NCBI GenBank assembly: GCA_016192205.1
Contig: JACPUP010000050.1
Coordinates: forward strand, 1 to 33,269
Length of the DNA stretch: 33,269 bases
Reading direction: 5' to 3'
DNA from: Candidatus Kerfeldbacteria bacterium
GTDB lineage: Bacteria; Patescibacteriota; Patescibacteriia; SBBC01; JACPUP01
Position 1 is the first letter of the stretch, and every line of letters starts with the position of its first letter. The notes beneath the pieces are model-generated. The model was given only the letters and a program-made list of their open reading frames with translations, was not told where the DNA came from and searched no databases. Position numbers and translations under genes: made by a program. Shown piece after piece: positions 24,001 through 31,816 of this stretch.

Positions 24001-25538
24001 AGTGAGGTTCCGGTCATGACGGCCGGCTTCGGGTGGCCAAGGAGCTCCAAGAGCGTCGGTGCGAGGTCGCCCAGGCGACCGCCAGATCGGAGTTCGTGCG
24101 GACGGCGCACGAGCGCACCCTGGGCAATCACCAATGGAACCGGGCTGTTGGTATGCTCGGTGTTGACGTCACCGTTGGGCTGGAGCATCTGTTCGGCATT
24201 GCCATGGTCGCCGGTGACCACGAGCGTCCCCTGCCGACCCAGAACCAGGTCGGCGATGACGCCGAGGTGCTGGTCAATGACCTCAATGCCCTGGACCGTG
24301 GCCAGGAAATTCCCCGTGTGGCCGAGCATGTCGGCATTCGCGTAGTTGGCGCTGACGAACTCGATACCGCGGTCAATCGCTCGAACGACCTCGCGCGTCA
24401 CCGACGCCGCGCTCATGGCCGGGGCAACGTCGTAGTGCGACACGTCAGGCGATGGCACGGCAATGCGCTCCTCGCCAGCCACTGGATGATCATACCCGCC
24501 GTTGAAGAAATACGTCATATGCGCGTACTTCTCGGTTTCGGCCACGTAGAGTTGCGAGAACCCCGTCAAGGCAACGGGCAACGAGTTCTTGACGTCCTCG
24601 CTCGGGAAGGCCGTCAACACCGGCCCCAGGTCAGGACCAAAATCCGTCATGGCGATGAACTTGAGCTGGCGCAACACGACCTTGCGCCGGAAGCTGCCCG
24701 GATTCCTCGCATTGAATTGCGGCTGGACGAACGCCTTGGAGAGCTGCCGGGCGCGGTCTGACCGCAGGTTAAAGAAGATGACGGCATCACGGTGACCGAT
24801 GCGGCCGGTTCTCTCATACCGCGCCAGCACCGTCGGCAACACGAACTCGTCCGTTTCCCCGCGGTCGTAGGCAGCCCGGACGGCACTGACCGCATCGGGC
24901 GCGACCTCCCCTTTTCCTCGTGTCAAGCAATCGTACGCACGCTCGGTGTACTTCCAGACCTTCTTCCGCTCCATTGCGTAATGCCGACCGATGATACTGG
25001 CGATTTTCACGTTCGGCGGCAACCCGCGGGAAATCTGCCGGATGAGGAGCAACCCGTGGCGCGGATTGGCGTCGCGGCCGTCGGTGAACAGGTGGAGGAA
25101 TACACGCGGCACATTCCGTTTGCGCACGAGTGTCAGGAGCGCCAGGAGGTGGTCGGGGTTGGCATGCGCGCTTTGGTGCGCCGACACGAGCCCCATGATG
25201 TGGAGCTTGGAACGCGCCTGTTCCGCGTGAACGATGGCCTCGTTCAAAGCCGGATTCTTGAAGAACGTCCCGTCATCGATCGCGCGCGAAATCCGGACGG
25301 CGTCCTGCAGCACCACCCGGCCACCGCCGATGTTCAGGTGCCCGGCTTCGGAATTGCCCACCTGATTGGCGGGTAAACCAACGGCCACGCCCGAGGCGGC
25401 CAGGAGCGTTGACGGGAACGACGTTTGCAGTCCGGCGAAATGCGGCGTGCGCGCGCTCGCAATGGCATTCCCCTTCGAACGGGGCGCCCACCCAAATCCA
25501 TCCAGAATCACCAGGACAATCGGTGCGGACTCACCCAT
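23991..25538 (-). CDS. 2,3-bisphosphoglycerate-independent phosphoglycerate mutase (upstream, divergent copy)
   Basis: A 515-residue paralogue of the next gene, with the same alkaline-phosphatase-like layout. Present are VILDGFGW, S63 in VGNSEAGHLNIG, DGRDANPRHG, GRHYAMERKKVW, NLRSDRARQL, ETEKYAHMTYFFNGG, YANADMLGHTG, TGDHGNAE and NTEHTNSPVP. The substrate-loop motif normally read as GGVHSH is replaced by QSAHANPDH; the metal or substrate His is kept but the preceding Gly-Gly is lost. ATG 25538 overlaps the enolase stop by 8 nt; the longer frame to 25604 lies inside eno. It may be a second mutase or a related phosphotransferase. Confidence 0.9.
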
Positions 25539-26772
25539 GGAGCTCCTCGGCAATGGCCACGAGCCGGTCGTACTTGGCCACGCGCTCGGGCGCATATGGA
25601 CCACCGGCTTTCAAGTACGTCACGCCCAAGGCAACGGCGAAGTCAGCAATGAAGGAGTCGAGGGTCTCGCCCGACCGGTTGGACATGACGGTCGACGCCT
25701 GGTGCTCGTCCGCGAGCTCGCGCGCTTGCACGGTCTCGGTGACCGTGCCGATTTGGTTTGGCTTGAGCAGGACGCCAATCCGGAGCTCGCGGCTGAACGC
25801 CTCACGGATGCGCGTCGGGTTGGTCGTGAGAAAATCATCGCCAATGACCGCCACCGAGCCCGACAGCAGATGGGAAGCGATGCCCCACCCATCCCAATCA
25901 TCTTGGTTCAGCGGGTCCTCGACGAGCTTCAAGGGGAACCGGCTGATCCACGACTGGTAGATGCGACAGAGCTGCTCGGCGTTCAGCGTCGTCCCCTCGG
26001 GTGAGAGGTGGTACAGGTTGTCGTGCGGCCCATAAAACTCCGAGGCGGCAGCGTCAATGCCAAGCGACGCGGCTATCTGCGTTCGGCCGATGGCTTCTTC
26101 GATCACCGCGAACACCTCCTCGTGGCTCCGGAGGGGAGCGGTGTAGGTCCCCTCCATCCCCGATTGGACGCGCAACCCGCGCTCTTGGAGGACCGTCCCG
26201 AGCGTATCGAAGGCACGCCGCACCTCATCCATCTGCTGGCGCGTGGAGTCGGCCTGGGGGATGATGTGGAATTCCTGAACGGACAGCGCCGTGTCGGCGT
26301 GGCGTCCGCCTTCGAAGACGTTGACCAGCGGACGAGGCAATCCGGTCGGAAGCTTTCGGCCGTACACGTGCGCCAAATAGGCGTAGAGCGGCTGGCCAAC
26401 CGACTGCGACAGCGCGCGCGAGAGCGCCAGCGACACGGACAGGAGAGCGTTCGCGCCCAACCGGTGTTTGTTCGGCGTCCCGTCCAATGCCACGAGTTGC
26501 GCGTCAATGGTTGGCAGGTCGGCTGGTTGCCCTTTGAGCGCTGCGGCGAGTTCACCATTCACGTTAGCCATGGCGCGCGTGACGCCCTTCCCCCCTGCGA
26601 CCGCGGGATCGCCGTCGCGTAATTCCAAGGCTTCGTATCGCCCGGTGGACGTGCCGGAGGGCACGGACGCGCTGGCGTGGGTGCCGTCGGACAGCACAAC
26701 GCTCGTTTCAAGGGTGGGCACGCCGCGGGAATCGGGAATGGTCTCGGCAGTGAGACGTTGAATCGAGTGCAT
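25531..26772 (-). CDS. eno: Enolase
   Basis: A 413-residue enolase converting 2-phosphoglycerate to phosphoenolpyruvate. Substrate loop VPSGTSTGRYEALELRDGD (about 38-56), H158 (EGGRHAD), metal ligands D240, E285 (LVEDPLNQDDW) and D312 (IGDDFLTTN), K337 (LLKPNQIGTVTET) and SNRSGETLDSF are all visible. The acid loop, usually GDEGGFAP, reads GMEGTYTAP; the catalytic Glu (207) remains but its surroundings are unusual. ATG 26772 lies 4 nt after the pgk stop. The open frame continues upstream to 27291 only as a shadow of pgk. Confidence 0.95.
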   Translation of the reverse strand: MHSIQRLTAETIPDSRGVPTLETSVVLSDGTHASASVPSGTSTGRYEALELRDGDPAVAGGKGVTRAMANVNGELAAALKGQPADLPTIDAQLVALDGTPNKHRLGANALLSVSLALSRALSQSVGQPLYAYLAHVYGRKLPTGLPRPLVNVFEGGRHADTALSVQEFHIIPQADSTRQQMDEVRRAFDTLGTVLQERGLRVQSGMEGTYTAPLRSHEEVFAVIEEAIGRTQIAASLGIDAAASEFYGPHDNLYHLSPEGTTLNAEQLCRIYQSWISRFPLKLVEDPLNQDDWDGWGIASHLLSGSVAVIGDDFLTTNPTRIREAFSRELRIGVLLKPNQIGTVTETVQARELADEHQASTVMSNRSGETLDSFIADFAVALGVTYLKAGGPYAPERVAKYDRLVAIAEELHG

Positions 26773-26776
26773 AGCG

Positions 26777-27946
26777 TTAGCGTTGCAAAGCGCGCAGGGC
26801 CGGGAGCGTCCGTCGCTCGAGGAACTCGAGCATGGCGCCGCCGCCCGTCGAGACGAAGGAAAAACGCCTGATGAGCCTCGCCGCGCGAACAGCTTGGATG
26901 GTCTCGCCGCCACCGAGGATGGAGTGGCAGCGTGTTGCGGCAATGGCTCGGGCAATGGCTCGGGTGCCGCGGCTGTACGTCGGCTGTTCGATGAGCCCCA
27001 TGGGACCGTTCCAGATGACGGTGCCTGCGCTCCGGATGACGGCACCGTAGAGCTCAAGCGTGTCAGGTCCAATGTCGTAAATGAACTCGCGTGCGCCGAC
27101 CGAGCCCGCAGCCCGACGGTGCGAGGCAGCGCCGCGGCGCGGGGATGCAGCAGCAATGACATCAATGGGGATTTTGAGTTTTGGATTCTCGATTGGGATG
27201 GACCGCACGATACGGCCCAGGTTCGGCTCGACGAAAGAGCGACCGATTTGGATCCCCTTCTCGCGCAGCACGGCATTGGCCAACGCGCCACCGAGCAACA
27301 GGTAATCCACGTGGCGGAGGAGCGTTGTGATCAGCCTGATTTTCGTGGAAATTTTCGCACCGCCGATGATGGTCACGAGCGGTCGTTTCGGCTTGTGCAA
27401 CGCCTGTTCCAGCGTCGCAACCTCCTCTTCCAAGAGTCGGCCAGCCGCGCTCGGCAGGTACCGCGTAATGGCAACCATGGAGGCGTGCCGGCGATGCGCG
27501 TTCTCGAACGCGTCATCAACGTAGACGTCGCCGAGCGCAGCCAGTTGCCGCGCAAAGTGCGCGTCATTCCGTTCCTCTTCCGGTGCGAACCGAAGATTCT
27601 CGAGCATCGCTACCTGGCCAGGTTTCAGCTGGGCGACAGCGCGCGCCACCGCCGGTCCCATCAGGCTCGGGAGGAACCGCACGGGCCGGCGCAACCGCCG
27701 GCCGAGCGCGGTGGCAATCCCGCGAACCGAGAGCGCTCGCGACGGCCGGCCCTGGGGACGACCGCGATGGGTCATCACGACCAGGCTGGCCCGCTGTTGG
27801 AGCAGCGCCTGCAGCGTGGGCAGACCACGCTCAAGACGCCAGTCGTCTTGCACGTGGCCGCGGGCATTCGTCGGAACGTTGAACCCCGCCCGCACCAACA
27901 CGCGTTTTCCGCGCACGTTGAGGCTGCGGAACGATCGCAGTTTCAT
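26777..27946 (-). CDS. pgk: Phosphoglycerate kinase
   Basis: A 389-residue PGK, first gene of the lower-glycolysis operon; it makes ATP from 1,3-bisphosphoglycerate. Typical segments: THRGRPQG, LENLRFAPEE, VDDAFENAHRRHAS, IIGGAKISTKI, GGALANAVL, VIWNGPMGLIE and STGGGAMLEFLE. Two otherwise conserved acids differ. The N-terminal RxDxNVP motif reads RAGFNVP (Gly21 in place of Asp), and the GGGDT nucleotide motif reads GGGET. An Arg/Ala-rich stretch around ASPRRGAASHRRAAGS sits before YDIGPDT. ATG 27946 follows a TGCTACACT box by 6 nt, so the operon mRNA should be leaderless. Confidence 0.94.
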   Translation of the reverse strand: MKLRSFRSLNVRGKRVLVRAGFNVPTNARGHVQDDWRLERGLPTLQALLQQRASLVVMTHRGRPQGRPSRALSVRGIATALGRRLRRPVRFLPSLMGPAVARAVAQLKPGQVAMLENLRFAPEEERNDAHFARQLAALGDVYVDDAFENAHRRHASMVAITRYLPSAAGRLLEEEVATLEQALHKPKRPLVTIIGGAKISTKIRLITTLLRHVDYLLLGGALANAVLREKGIQIGRSFVEPNLGRIVRSIPIENPKLKIPIDVIAAASPRRGAASHRRAAGSVGAREFIYDIGPDTLELYGAVIRSAGTVIWNGPMGLIEQPTYSRGTRAIARAIAATRCHSILGGGETIQAVRAARLIRRFSFVSTGGGAMLEFLERRTLPALRALQR

Positions 27947-27952
27947 ACACGA

Positions 27953-27961
27953 AGTGTAGCA
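27953..27961 (-). promoter_or_regulatory. Extended -10 promoter of the pgk operon, leaderless
   Basis: TGC then TACACT (27953-27958), six nucleotides before ATG 27946; no good -35. It appears to drive the whole seven-gene unit to the glycosidase, since the following genes overlap or lie within 60 nt of one another. Confidence 0.65.
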
Positions 27962-27998
27962 AAAACACGGTCGGGATAACAGCGCTGGTACGGGCTGT

Positions 27999-28820
27999 CT
28001 AGGGCCGCGGGGTCAGACGCTGCACTTCCAGGAGGAGAGACTCGGCGGCACGGCGTCGGAGGCCGAATTGGATGAGGTCATTCAGCGACCGCGAAGTCAC
28101 ATCAACGGCTGACAGCACACCCGCATTCATGAGGACGTTCAGCTCCTGACGGCTGACGGATCCCAAAACCGTCACCGGGTACAGGCCTTGGGATTCAATC
28201 CAGTGTTCCAGCCCCCGTTGGTACGGCGTGCGCCAGGCGACGACGTTCAGCGAAACGCACTGGGCATAGCGCTCGGCTTCGGAGGTCACCCGCGTATTGG
28301 TCACGAGCCAGCCCAGGGTGTAGCCACTGCTCCCCTTGCGCAAATCCTCGAATCGGGCCTGGGTGTAGAGCGCGACCTTCACATCCGAGCGCGCACCGGA
28401 CCGATTGTGAAACTTGCACTCGACCATGACGCGCTGTCCGTCACGCTCGGCCGTGACATCCACCTCGTGTCCAACGCACGCTCCGAAAACCACCTGTCCG
28501 ACGCGCGTTCGATAGCCCTGGGCCTCGAACAAGCGCGCCACGAACTGTTCGAAGACGTAGCCGGCCGGACCGAGCGCCATGATGGCGCGCTTCAATGAGT
28601 AGCGAGCCGCGATCTCCGGCTGGTGTCTCGCCAGGTGCTGGCGGGCAGTCTCATAGATGACATCGGTGCGCACGCCCGGACGCACGCGACGCCGGATCGC
28701 AGCGGCCGTTTCTTTGACGAGCGCGGCCGATGCGCCAGCGCGATACAACGAGCGCTGGGCCTTCTCCTCGTCAAACGCCTCTTGCTGACCAGATGCTTTG
28801 ATGATGTATGGGGGTGCCAT
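27999..28820 (-). CDS. ATP-cone domain protein with restriction-endonuclease-like (Mrr) nuclease domain
   Basis: A 273-residue protein. Residues about 5-85 form an ATP-cone (YIIKASGQQEAFDEEKAQRS, AARQHLARHQPEIAARYSLK), the nucleotide-sensing module of NrdR and ribonucleotide reductase. Residues about 88-200 form a PD-(D/E)xK nuclease: FEQFVARLFEAQGY, then GHEVDVTAERDG and VMVECKFHN (E..D..ECK). A helical tail (about 215-270) looks like a hairpin DNA-binding module. The combination suggests nucleotide-gated DNA cleavage or repair; Mrr relatives act on modified or foreign DNA, but the target is unknown. ATG 28820 follows a TGGTATCGT promoter by 8 nt. No methylase is adjacent. Confidence 0.85.
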   Translation of the reverse strand: MAPPYIIKASGQQEAFDEEKAQRSLYRAGASAALVKETAAAIRRRVRPGVRTDVIYETARQHLARHQPEIAARYSLKRAIMALGPAGYVFEQFVARLFEAQGYRTRVGQVVFGACVGHEVDVTAERDGQRVMVECKFHNRSGARSDVKVALYTQARFEDLRKGSSGYTLGWLVTNTRVTSEAERYAQCVSLNVVAWRTPYQRGLEHWIESQGLYPVTVLGSVSRQELNVLMNAGVLSAVDVTSRSLNDLIQFGLRRRAAESLLLEVQRLTPRP

Positions 28821-28828
28821 ACGGATCC

Positions 28829-28837
28829 ACGATACCA
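28829..28837 (-). promoter_or_regulatory. Extended -10 promoter of the ATP-cone nuclease gene, near-leaderless
   Basis: TGG then TATCGT (28829-28834), eight nucleotides before ATG 28820. The alternative ATG at 28838 would lie upstream of the promoter box, which argues for the shorter protein. Confidence 0.55.
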
Positions 28838-28888
28838 TAGGACACGAACGGACTCACGACCACTGACCGCGCGATTTTCAGCGGTCGG

Positions 28889-29806
28889 CTAGAGCATGAA
28901 GCGCCGCTGCCGAACCGCCTCGATCCACACAAAGATGCGCCGCAGCACAAACCACGCCGGCCACTTGGCAAAGAAGACGAGCCAGTTGCGCTGCCCGTGA
29001 CGCCAGAAGCGAATCGCCAGCAGCGGAACCAGCACTGGGCTCACAGCGATGAGGAGGTAGTCGAGCGGCTGGACGAACCGTCCAAACCACACCCGCCGGC
29101 CGAACGCGTTGACGGTCCGCGGGTACCGAACGACCAGCGGGACGAAGACGGCGACGTTCTTGGCTGATGCGAGCAGCGATCGCGCTGTCCACTGGGTGGC
29201 CTGGTGGTACACCCGAGCGTCAGGCTGTCGCGCATAGGCAACCCCGCGCGCCAGCGCCCGCATGCCCAACTCGGTGTCCTCATTGTTGAACCGATCAAAA
29301 TCCTCGTTGAATCCACCCAGCGCTTCAAAGGTGGATTTTCGGTACGCAAGATTCCCGGCGCTGGGCCATTGGGCCCAGAGGTTTTGCACGACGCGCTCGG
29401 GAAACCGCCCACGATGGTCATCACGCACGTACTGCGTCTCACCAATGACGAAACCAACGTTGGGGTCGGTGAAGGGTTCTCCCAGGCGCGAGAGCCACAG
29501 CCGGTCAGCCGTGCAATCGTCATCAATGAACGCGACGAGACCATGCGCGGCCTGGCGAACGCCAAGGTTGCGCGCGCGTGACTTCCCCAGCCGTGTCTCG
29601 CTCCGTATCACCCGCACGCGACGGTCAAACAGCCCGGCCACGAGCGCGGCGACAGCGTATGACGAGGCGTCGTCCACAACAATGACCTCGAAGGGTTCGT
29701 ACGCTAACCGCGTCAGTGACCGCAGACAGTGCGCAAGTTCGGCGCGCCGGTTGCGCGTCGGCACGATGATGGAGACCCCGATCGATATGTTAGCTATGTG
29801 ACTCAC
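28889..29806 (-). CDS. Glycosyltransferase family 2
   Basis: A 305-residue GT-A enzyme. Nucleotide-binding start VSIIVPTRNRRAELAHCLRSL, FEVIVVDDAS, the DxD-type FIDDDCTAD, and the acceptor-region ED motif in NNEDTELGMRAL are clear. One C-terminal hydrophobic segment (LLIAVSPVLVPLLAI) and a basic tail suggest membrane association. It should transfer a sugar to a lipid or surface acceptor; specificity is unknown. It stands apart from the exopolysaccharide operon. GTG 29806 is chosen because TGCTACGTT ends 6 nt before it. It is divergent from the PadR gene. Confidence 0.92.
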   Translation of the reverse strand: MSHIANISIGVSIIVPTRNRRAELAHCLRSLTRLAYEPFEVIVVDDASSYAVAALVAGLFDRRVRVIRSETRLGKSRARNLGVRQAAHGLVAFIDDDCTADRLWLSRLGEPFTDPNVGFVIGETQYVRDDHRGRFPERVVQNLWAQWPSAGNLAYRKSTFEALGGFNEDFDRFNNEDTELGMRALARGVAYARQPDARVYHQATQWTARSLLASAKNVAVFVPLVVRYPRTVNAFGRRVWFGRFVQPLDYLLIAVSPVLVPLLAIRFWRHGQRNWLVFFAKWPAWFVLRRIFVWIEAVRQRRFML

Positions 29807-29812
29807 CGCTTC

Positions 29813-29821
29813 AACGTAGCA
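29813..29821 (-). promoter_or_regulatory. Extended -10 promoter of the GT2 gene, leaderless
   Basis: TGC then TACGTT (29813-29818), six nucleotides before GTG 29806; a possible -35 TTGTGG lies at 29835-29840 (16-nt spacer). The hexamer itself is weak. Confidence 0.5.
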
Positions 29822-29847
29822 GAAATGAGCTTATCCACAAACGATGC

Positions 29848-29876
29848 TTGACACCAGCGGAAAGCTTGAATACTCT
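29848..29876 (+). promoter_or_regulatory. Promoter of the PadR/HAAS cassette
   Basis: Consensus TTGACA (29848-29853), exactly 17 nt, then TACTCT (29871-29876). Transcription should start near 29883, inside the operator palindrome, leaving a 15-nt leader without a Shine-Dalgarno. Confidence 0.78.
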
Positions 29877-29878
29877 CA

Positions 29879-29899
29879 ATATATCGCATAACGATATAT
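29879..29899. promoter_or_regulatory. PadR operator palindrome
   Basis: ATATATCG (29879-29886) and CGATATAT (29892-29899) form a perfect 8-bp inverted repeat with a 5-nt spacer. It starts 3 nt after the -10 box and covers the predicted transcription start and the first two bases of the padR start codon. Position and symmetry fit autorepression by the encoded dimeric PadR protein. Confidence 0.75.
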
Positions 29900-30221
29900 G
29901 AACCGCGAATTGCTGAAGGGCCACTCCGAACTCATTATCCTGGCCGCCTTGGCCCAACGGCCGATGCACGGATATTCGCTGTCAGAGCACATCAAAAGCC
30001 AGGTTCCGGAAACGTTCAAATTCGGCGTGGGGATGATCTATCCGCTGCTCCATCGCCTCGAACAGAAAAACCTCATTCGCGGCGTTTGGCAAGGGCCCGG
30101 CGGTATGCGACGCCGTGTTTACTCGCTGACCGCACGGGGAAAGAAAGCGCTCGCGGCCAAGCGCGACGAATGGCAAACGTTCCAGTCGATGATGACCAAC
30201 GTCGCAATACCAACCCGATGA
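29898..30221 (+). CDS. PadR family transcriptional regulator
   Basis: A 107-residue winged-helix regulator. The N-terminal signature LLKGHSELIILAALAQRPMHGYSLSEHI, the recognition-helix region MIYPLLHRLEQKNLI, and the wing RRRVYSLTARGKKAL are characteristic of short (PadR-s2) members. The C-terminal dimerisation helix is brief. PadR proteins repress adjacent genes and release on ligand binding. Here it has its own consensus promoter with an operator palindrome and overlaps the downstream HAAS gene by 4 nt (ATGA at 30218-30221). The inducer is unknown. Confidence 0.95.
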   Translation: MNRELLKGHSELIILAALAQRPMHGYSLSEHIKSQVPETFKFGVGMIYPLLHRLEQKNLIRGVWQGPGGMRRRVYSLTARGKKALAAKRDEWQTFQSMMTNVAIPTR

Positions 30222-31144
30222 CCGCTCGAACGTACATCGCCGCTTTCCTGCGTCATTTGCGCGTCGGCGGACAACGTCGAACGGAGATCATTGAAGAAAT
30301 ACAAACCCACCTCAAGGAACTCGGCACAACCGTCTCGCTCCTCGAGAAATTCGGAAACCCGCGACGTTTGGCACAAGCGTATAACCGCGTTCACCTGGGC
30401 TGGCTTTACAGCGCCGGTCGCTTGTATGGAATGCTGGCGCTTGTCCTGCTCGTACTTCCACTCGCTCTCTTGAAACTTTTCGATCGGTATGGCTTCGATG
30501 CTGCGGGAAACTTCAACGAAGCAGTCATCCAAACTGTGCCCTACTTTTGGCTACAGCTTGCCAGGGGCGTTACTTTTCTCCTGCCATTTGTTTTCACCGC
30601 TGCGGCTGCGCACGTGCTCATACGAATGAATGATTTCTCAGGCACGCTCCTGCGACTCATCGGAGCCGGTGCAACCTTCAACATCCTTTCTACGTTCATC
30701 AATTTCTACTTTTCCCTTCACCCAATCGATACTGTCGTTGGCTCCCTTTCGCTGAGTTTTGGCGTGACAGGCATTCTCCTCGTCATTCATCTCATCATTG
30801 CTTTCCTCGTGATGACCCTAACGGCACCGTGGACGCCAGCAAGCCATTCGTACCTTCAACAAAGGATGGGCTGGTCCGTAGCCCTGACCATCGCGACGGC
30901 TATCGTTTCACTACTCTTCAGTTCCTTTGCGATTGGGATGCTCGATCCGTACGACGGGTCGCTCCTCGAGTGGCTCCCGCCAAATGGGAGTCCAATGAGG
31001 ATGTACGCAAACCTCATCAATGGGCCGGCTGGCCTCCTGCCTGCCGGCGTGCTCCTGTTTCTCCTCGGTCGTAACCTTTTTCGTCAGTACCGTACGTACC
31101 GACTGCTCGTCGGTGACGAATCGGTGGAGGAACTGAAGGGCTAG
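30218..31144 (+). CDS. HAAS-domain polytopic membrane protein
   Basis: A 308-residue protein. Residues 1-52 resemble the HAAS signalling domain that commonly accompanies PadR: RHLRVGGQRRTEIIEEIQTHLKEL, then EKFGNPRRLAQAY. Seven or so hydrophobic helices follow from about residue 62 to 290, with a short charged tail. PadR/HAAS pairs usually form a sensor-repressor unit in the membrane; the signal is unknown. It is translationally coupled to padR. Its base composition looks lower in GC than the neighbouring genes, which may indicate separate acquisition. Its TAG overlaps the convergent DUF2188 stop in a CTAG. Confidence 0.8.
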   Translation: MTARTYIAAFLRHLRVGGQRRTEIIEEIQTHLKELGTTVSLLEKFGNPRRLAQAYNRVHLGWLYSAGRLYGMLALVLLVLPLALLKLFDRYGFDAAGNFNEAVIQTVPYFWLQLARGVTFLLPFVFTAAAAHVLIRMNDFSGTLLRLIGAGATFNILSTFINFYFSLHPIDTVVGSLSLSFGVTGILLVIHLIIAFLVMTLTAPWTPASHSYLQQRMGWSVALTIATAIVSLLFSSFAIGMLDPYDGSLLEWLPPNGSPMRMYANLINGPAGLLPAGVLLFLLGRNLFRQYRTYRLLVGDESVEELKG

Positions 31145-31380
31145 TGCACCCGATCCCGCGGCGGGAACGGGTCGTGCCCAAAACTGTCCTTGTTGCGGAT
31201 GCGGCCGTGCCGGTCGTGGATGACCAACTCGACGCGGTCCCGTCGCGCCAACGCTCGGGCCCGACGATCAGCCGCGGCCTGGGTACGGTGCGTCGAGACT
31301 GGCCGGCTGGCCCCCTCGCGCCGCACCTCCCAGCCGCCGTGCGGATTCGGCGCAACGTGGATATTCGGTTGGCGCGCCAT
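31141..31380 (-). CDS. DUF2188 domain-containing protein
   Basis: A 79-residue soluble basic protein made almost wholly of a DUF2188 domain: NIHVAPNPHGGWEVRREGAS, THRTQAAADRRARALARR, and the closing LVIHDRHGRIRNKDSFG followed by DPFPP. The family is widespread and of unknown function, often thought to bind nucleic acid because of its charge (inference). ATG 31380 is preferred over 31398 because a TGCTATGCT promoter ends 8 nt before it. It lies downstream of the two-component genes but has its own promoter. Confidence 0.88.
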   Translation of the reverse strand: MARQPNIHVAPNPHGGWEVRREGASRPVSTHRTQAAADRRARALARRDRVELVIHDRHGRIRNKDSFGHDPFPPRDRVH

Positions 31381-31388
31381 ACGCCACG

Positions 31389-31397
31389 AGCATAGCA
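31389..31397 (-). promoter_or_regulatory. Extended -10 promoter of the DUF2188 gene, near-leaderless
   Basis: TGC then TATGCT (31389-31394), eight nucleotides before ATG 31380, placed in the 20-nt gap after the response-regulator stop. Confidence 0.6.
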
Positions 31398-31400
31398 CAT

Positions 31401-31814
31401 CTACCCCAGGAGCGCTTGCAACCGCTCGGGCAAATCACGAGGGTTCAAAGCCGACTTCACCCAGTAGTCTTCGGCGCCGAGCTCGCGTGCCCGCGCCCGG
31501 TGCTCGTCGGAATCGAGGTTCGAAAGCACCACCACCCGCAGTTTATGCCCGGCTCGGGCGCGCTTCCGCAGGACCTGCACCTCGCGGAGAATGTTGAAGC
31601 CGACCGGATTGTGGAATGGCTCCGGCACGTCCGGCGTCTTCAAACTGGGGATCAGAAGGTCGAGCAAAATGAGCTCGGGCAGTTTCCGGCGGATGATGCC
31701 GAGCGCCTCTTGTTCTTCAGCTGCGGACAGCAGCTCATACGAACACTGCTTCAGCACTGTCAGGTAGAGCGAGCGGATGAGCGGTTCGTCTTCGACGAGG
31801 AGAATGGTGGCCAT
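31401..31814 (-). CDS. Single-domain response regulator (REC)
   Basis: A 137-residue receiver domain with no output domain. Acidic pocket ED (8-9), phosphoacceptor D52 (ILLDLLIPS), S98 at the switch position (VVVLSNLDS) and K120 (DYWVKSALNP) are all present. Compared with CheY, an insert of about 14 residues (KTPDVPEPFHNPVG) follows the phosphoacceptor strand. It starts 2 nt after the histidine kinase stop, so the two form a cognate pair. Without an output domain it must act by protein interaction. Confidence 0.94.
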   Translation of the reverse strand: MATILLVEDEPLIRSLYLTVLKQCSYELLSAAEEQEALGIIRRKLPELILLDLLIPSLKTPDVPEPFHNPVGFNILREVQVLRKRARAGHKLRVVVLSNLDSDEHRARARELGAEDYWVKSALNPRDLPERLQALLG

Positions 31815-31816
31815 AG

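Noticed and set aside
26783..27979. Plus-strand frame of 398 codons opposite pgk
   Set aside because: It is a shadow of pgk on the opposite strand, with charged low-complexity composition and no start signals.
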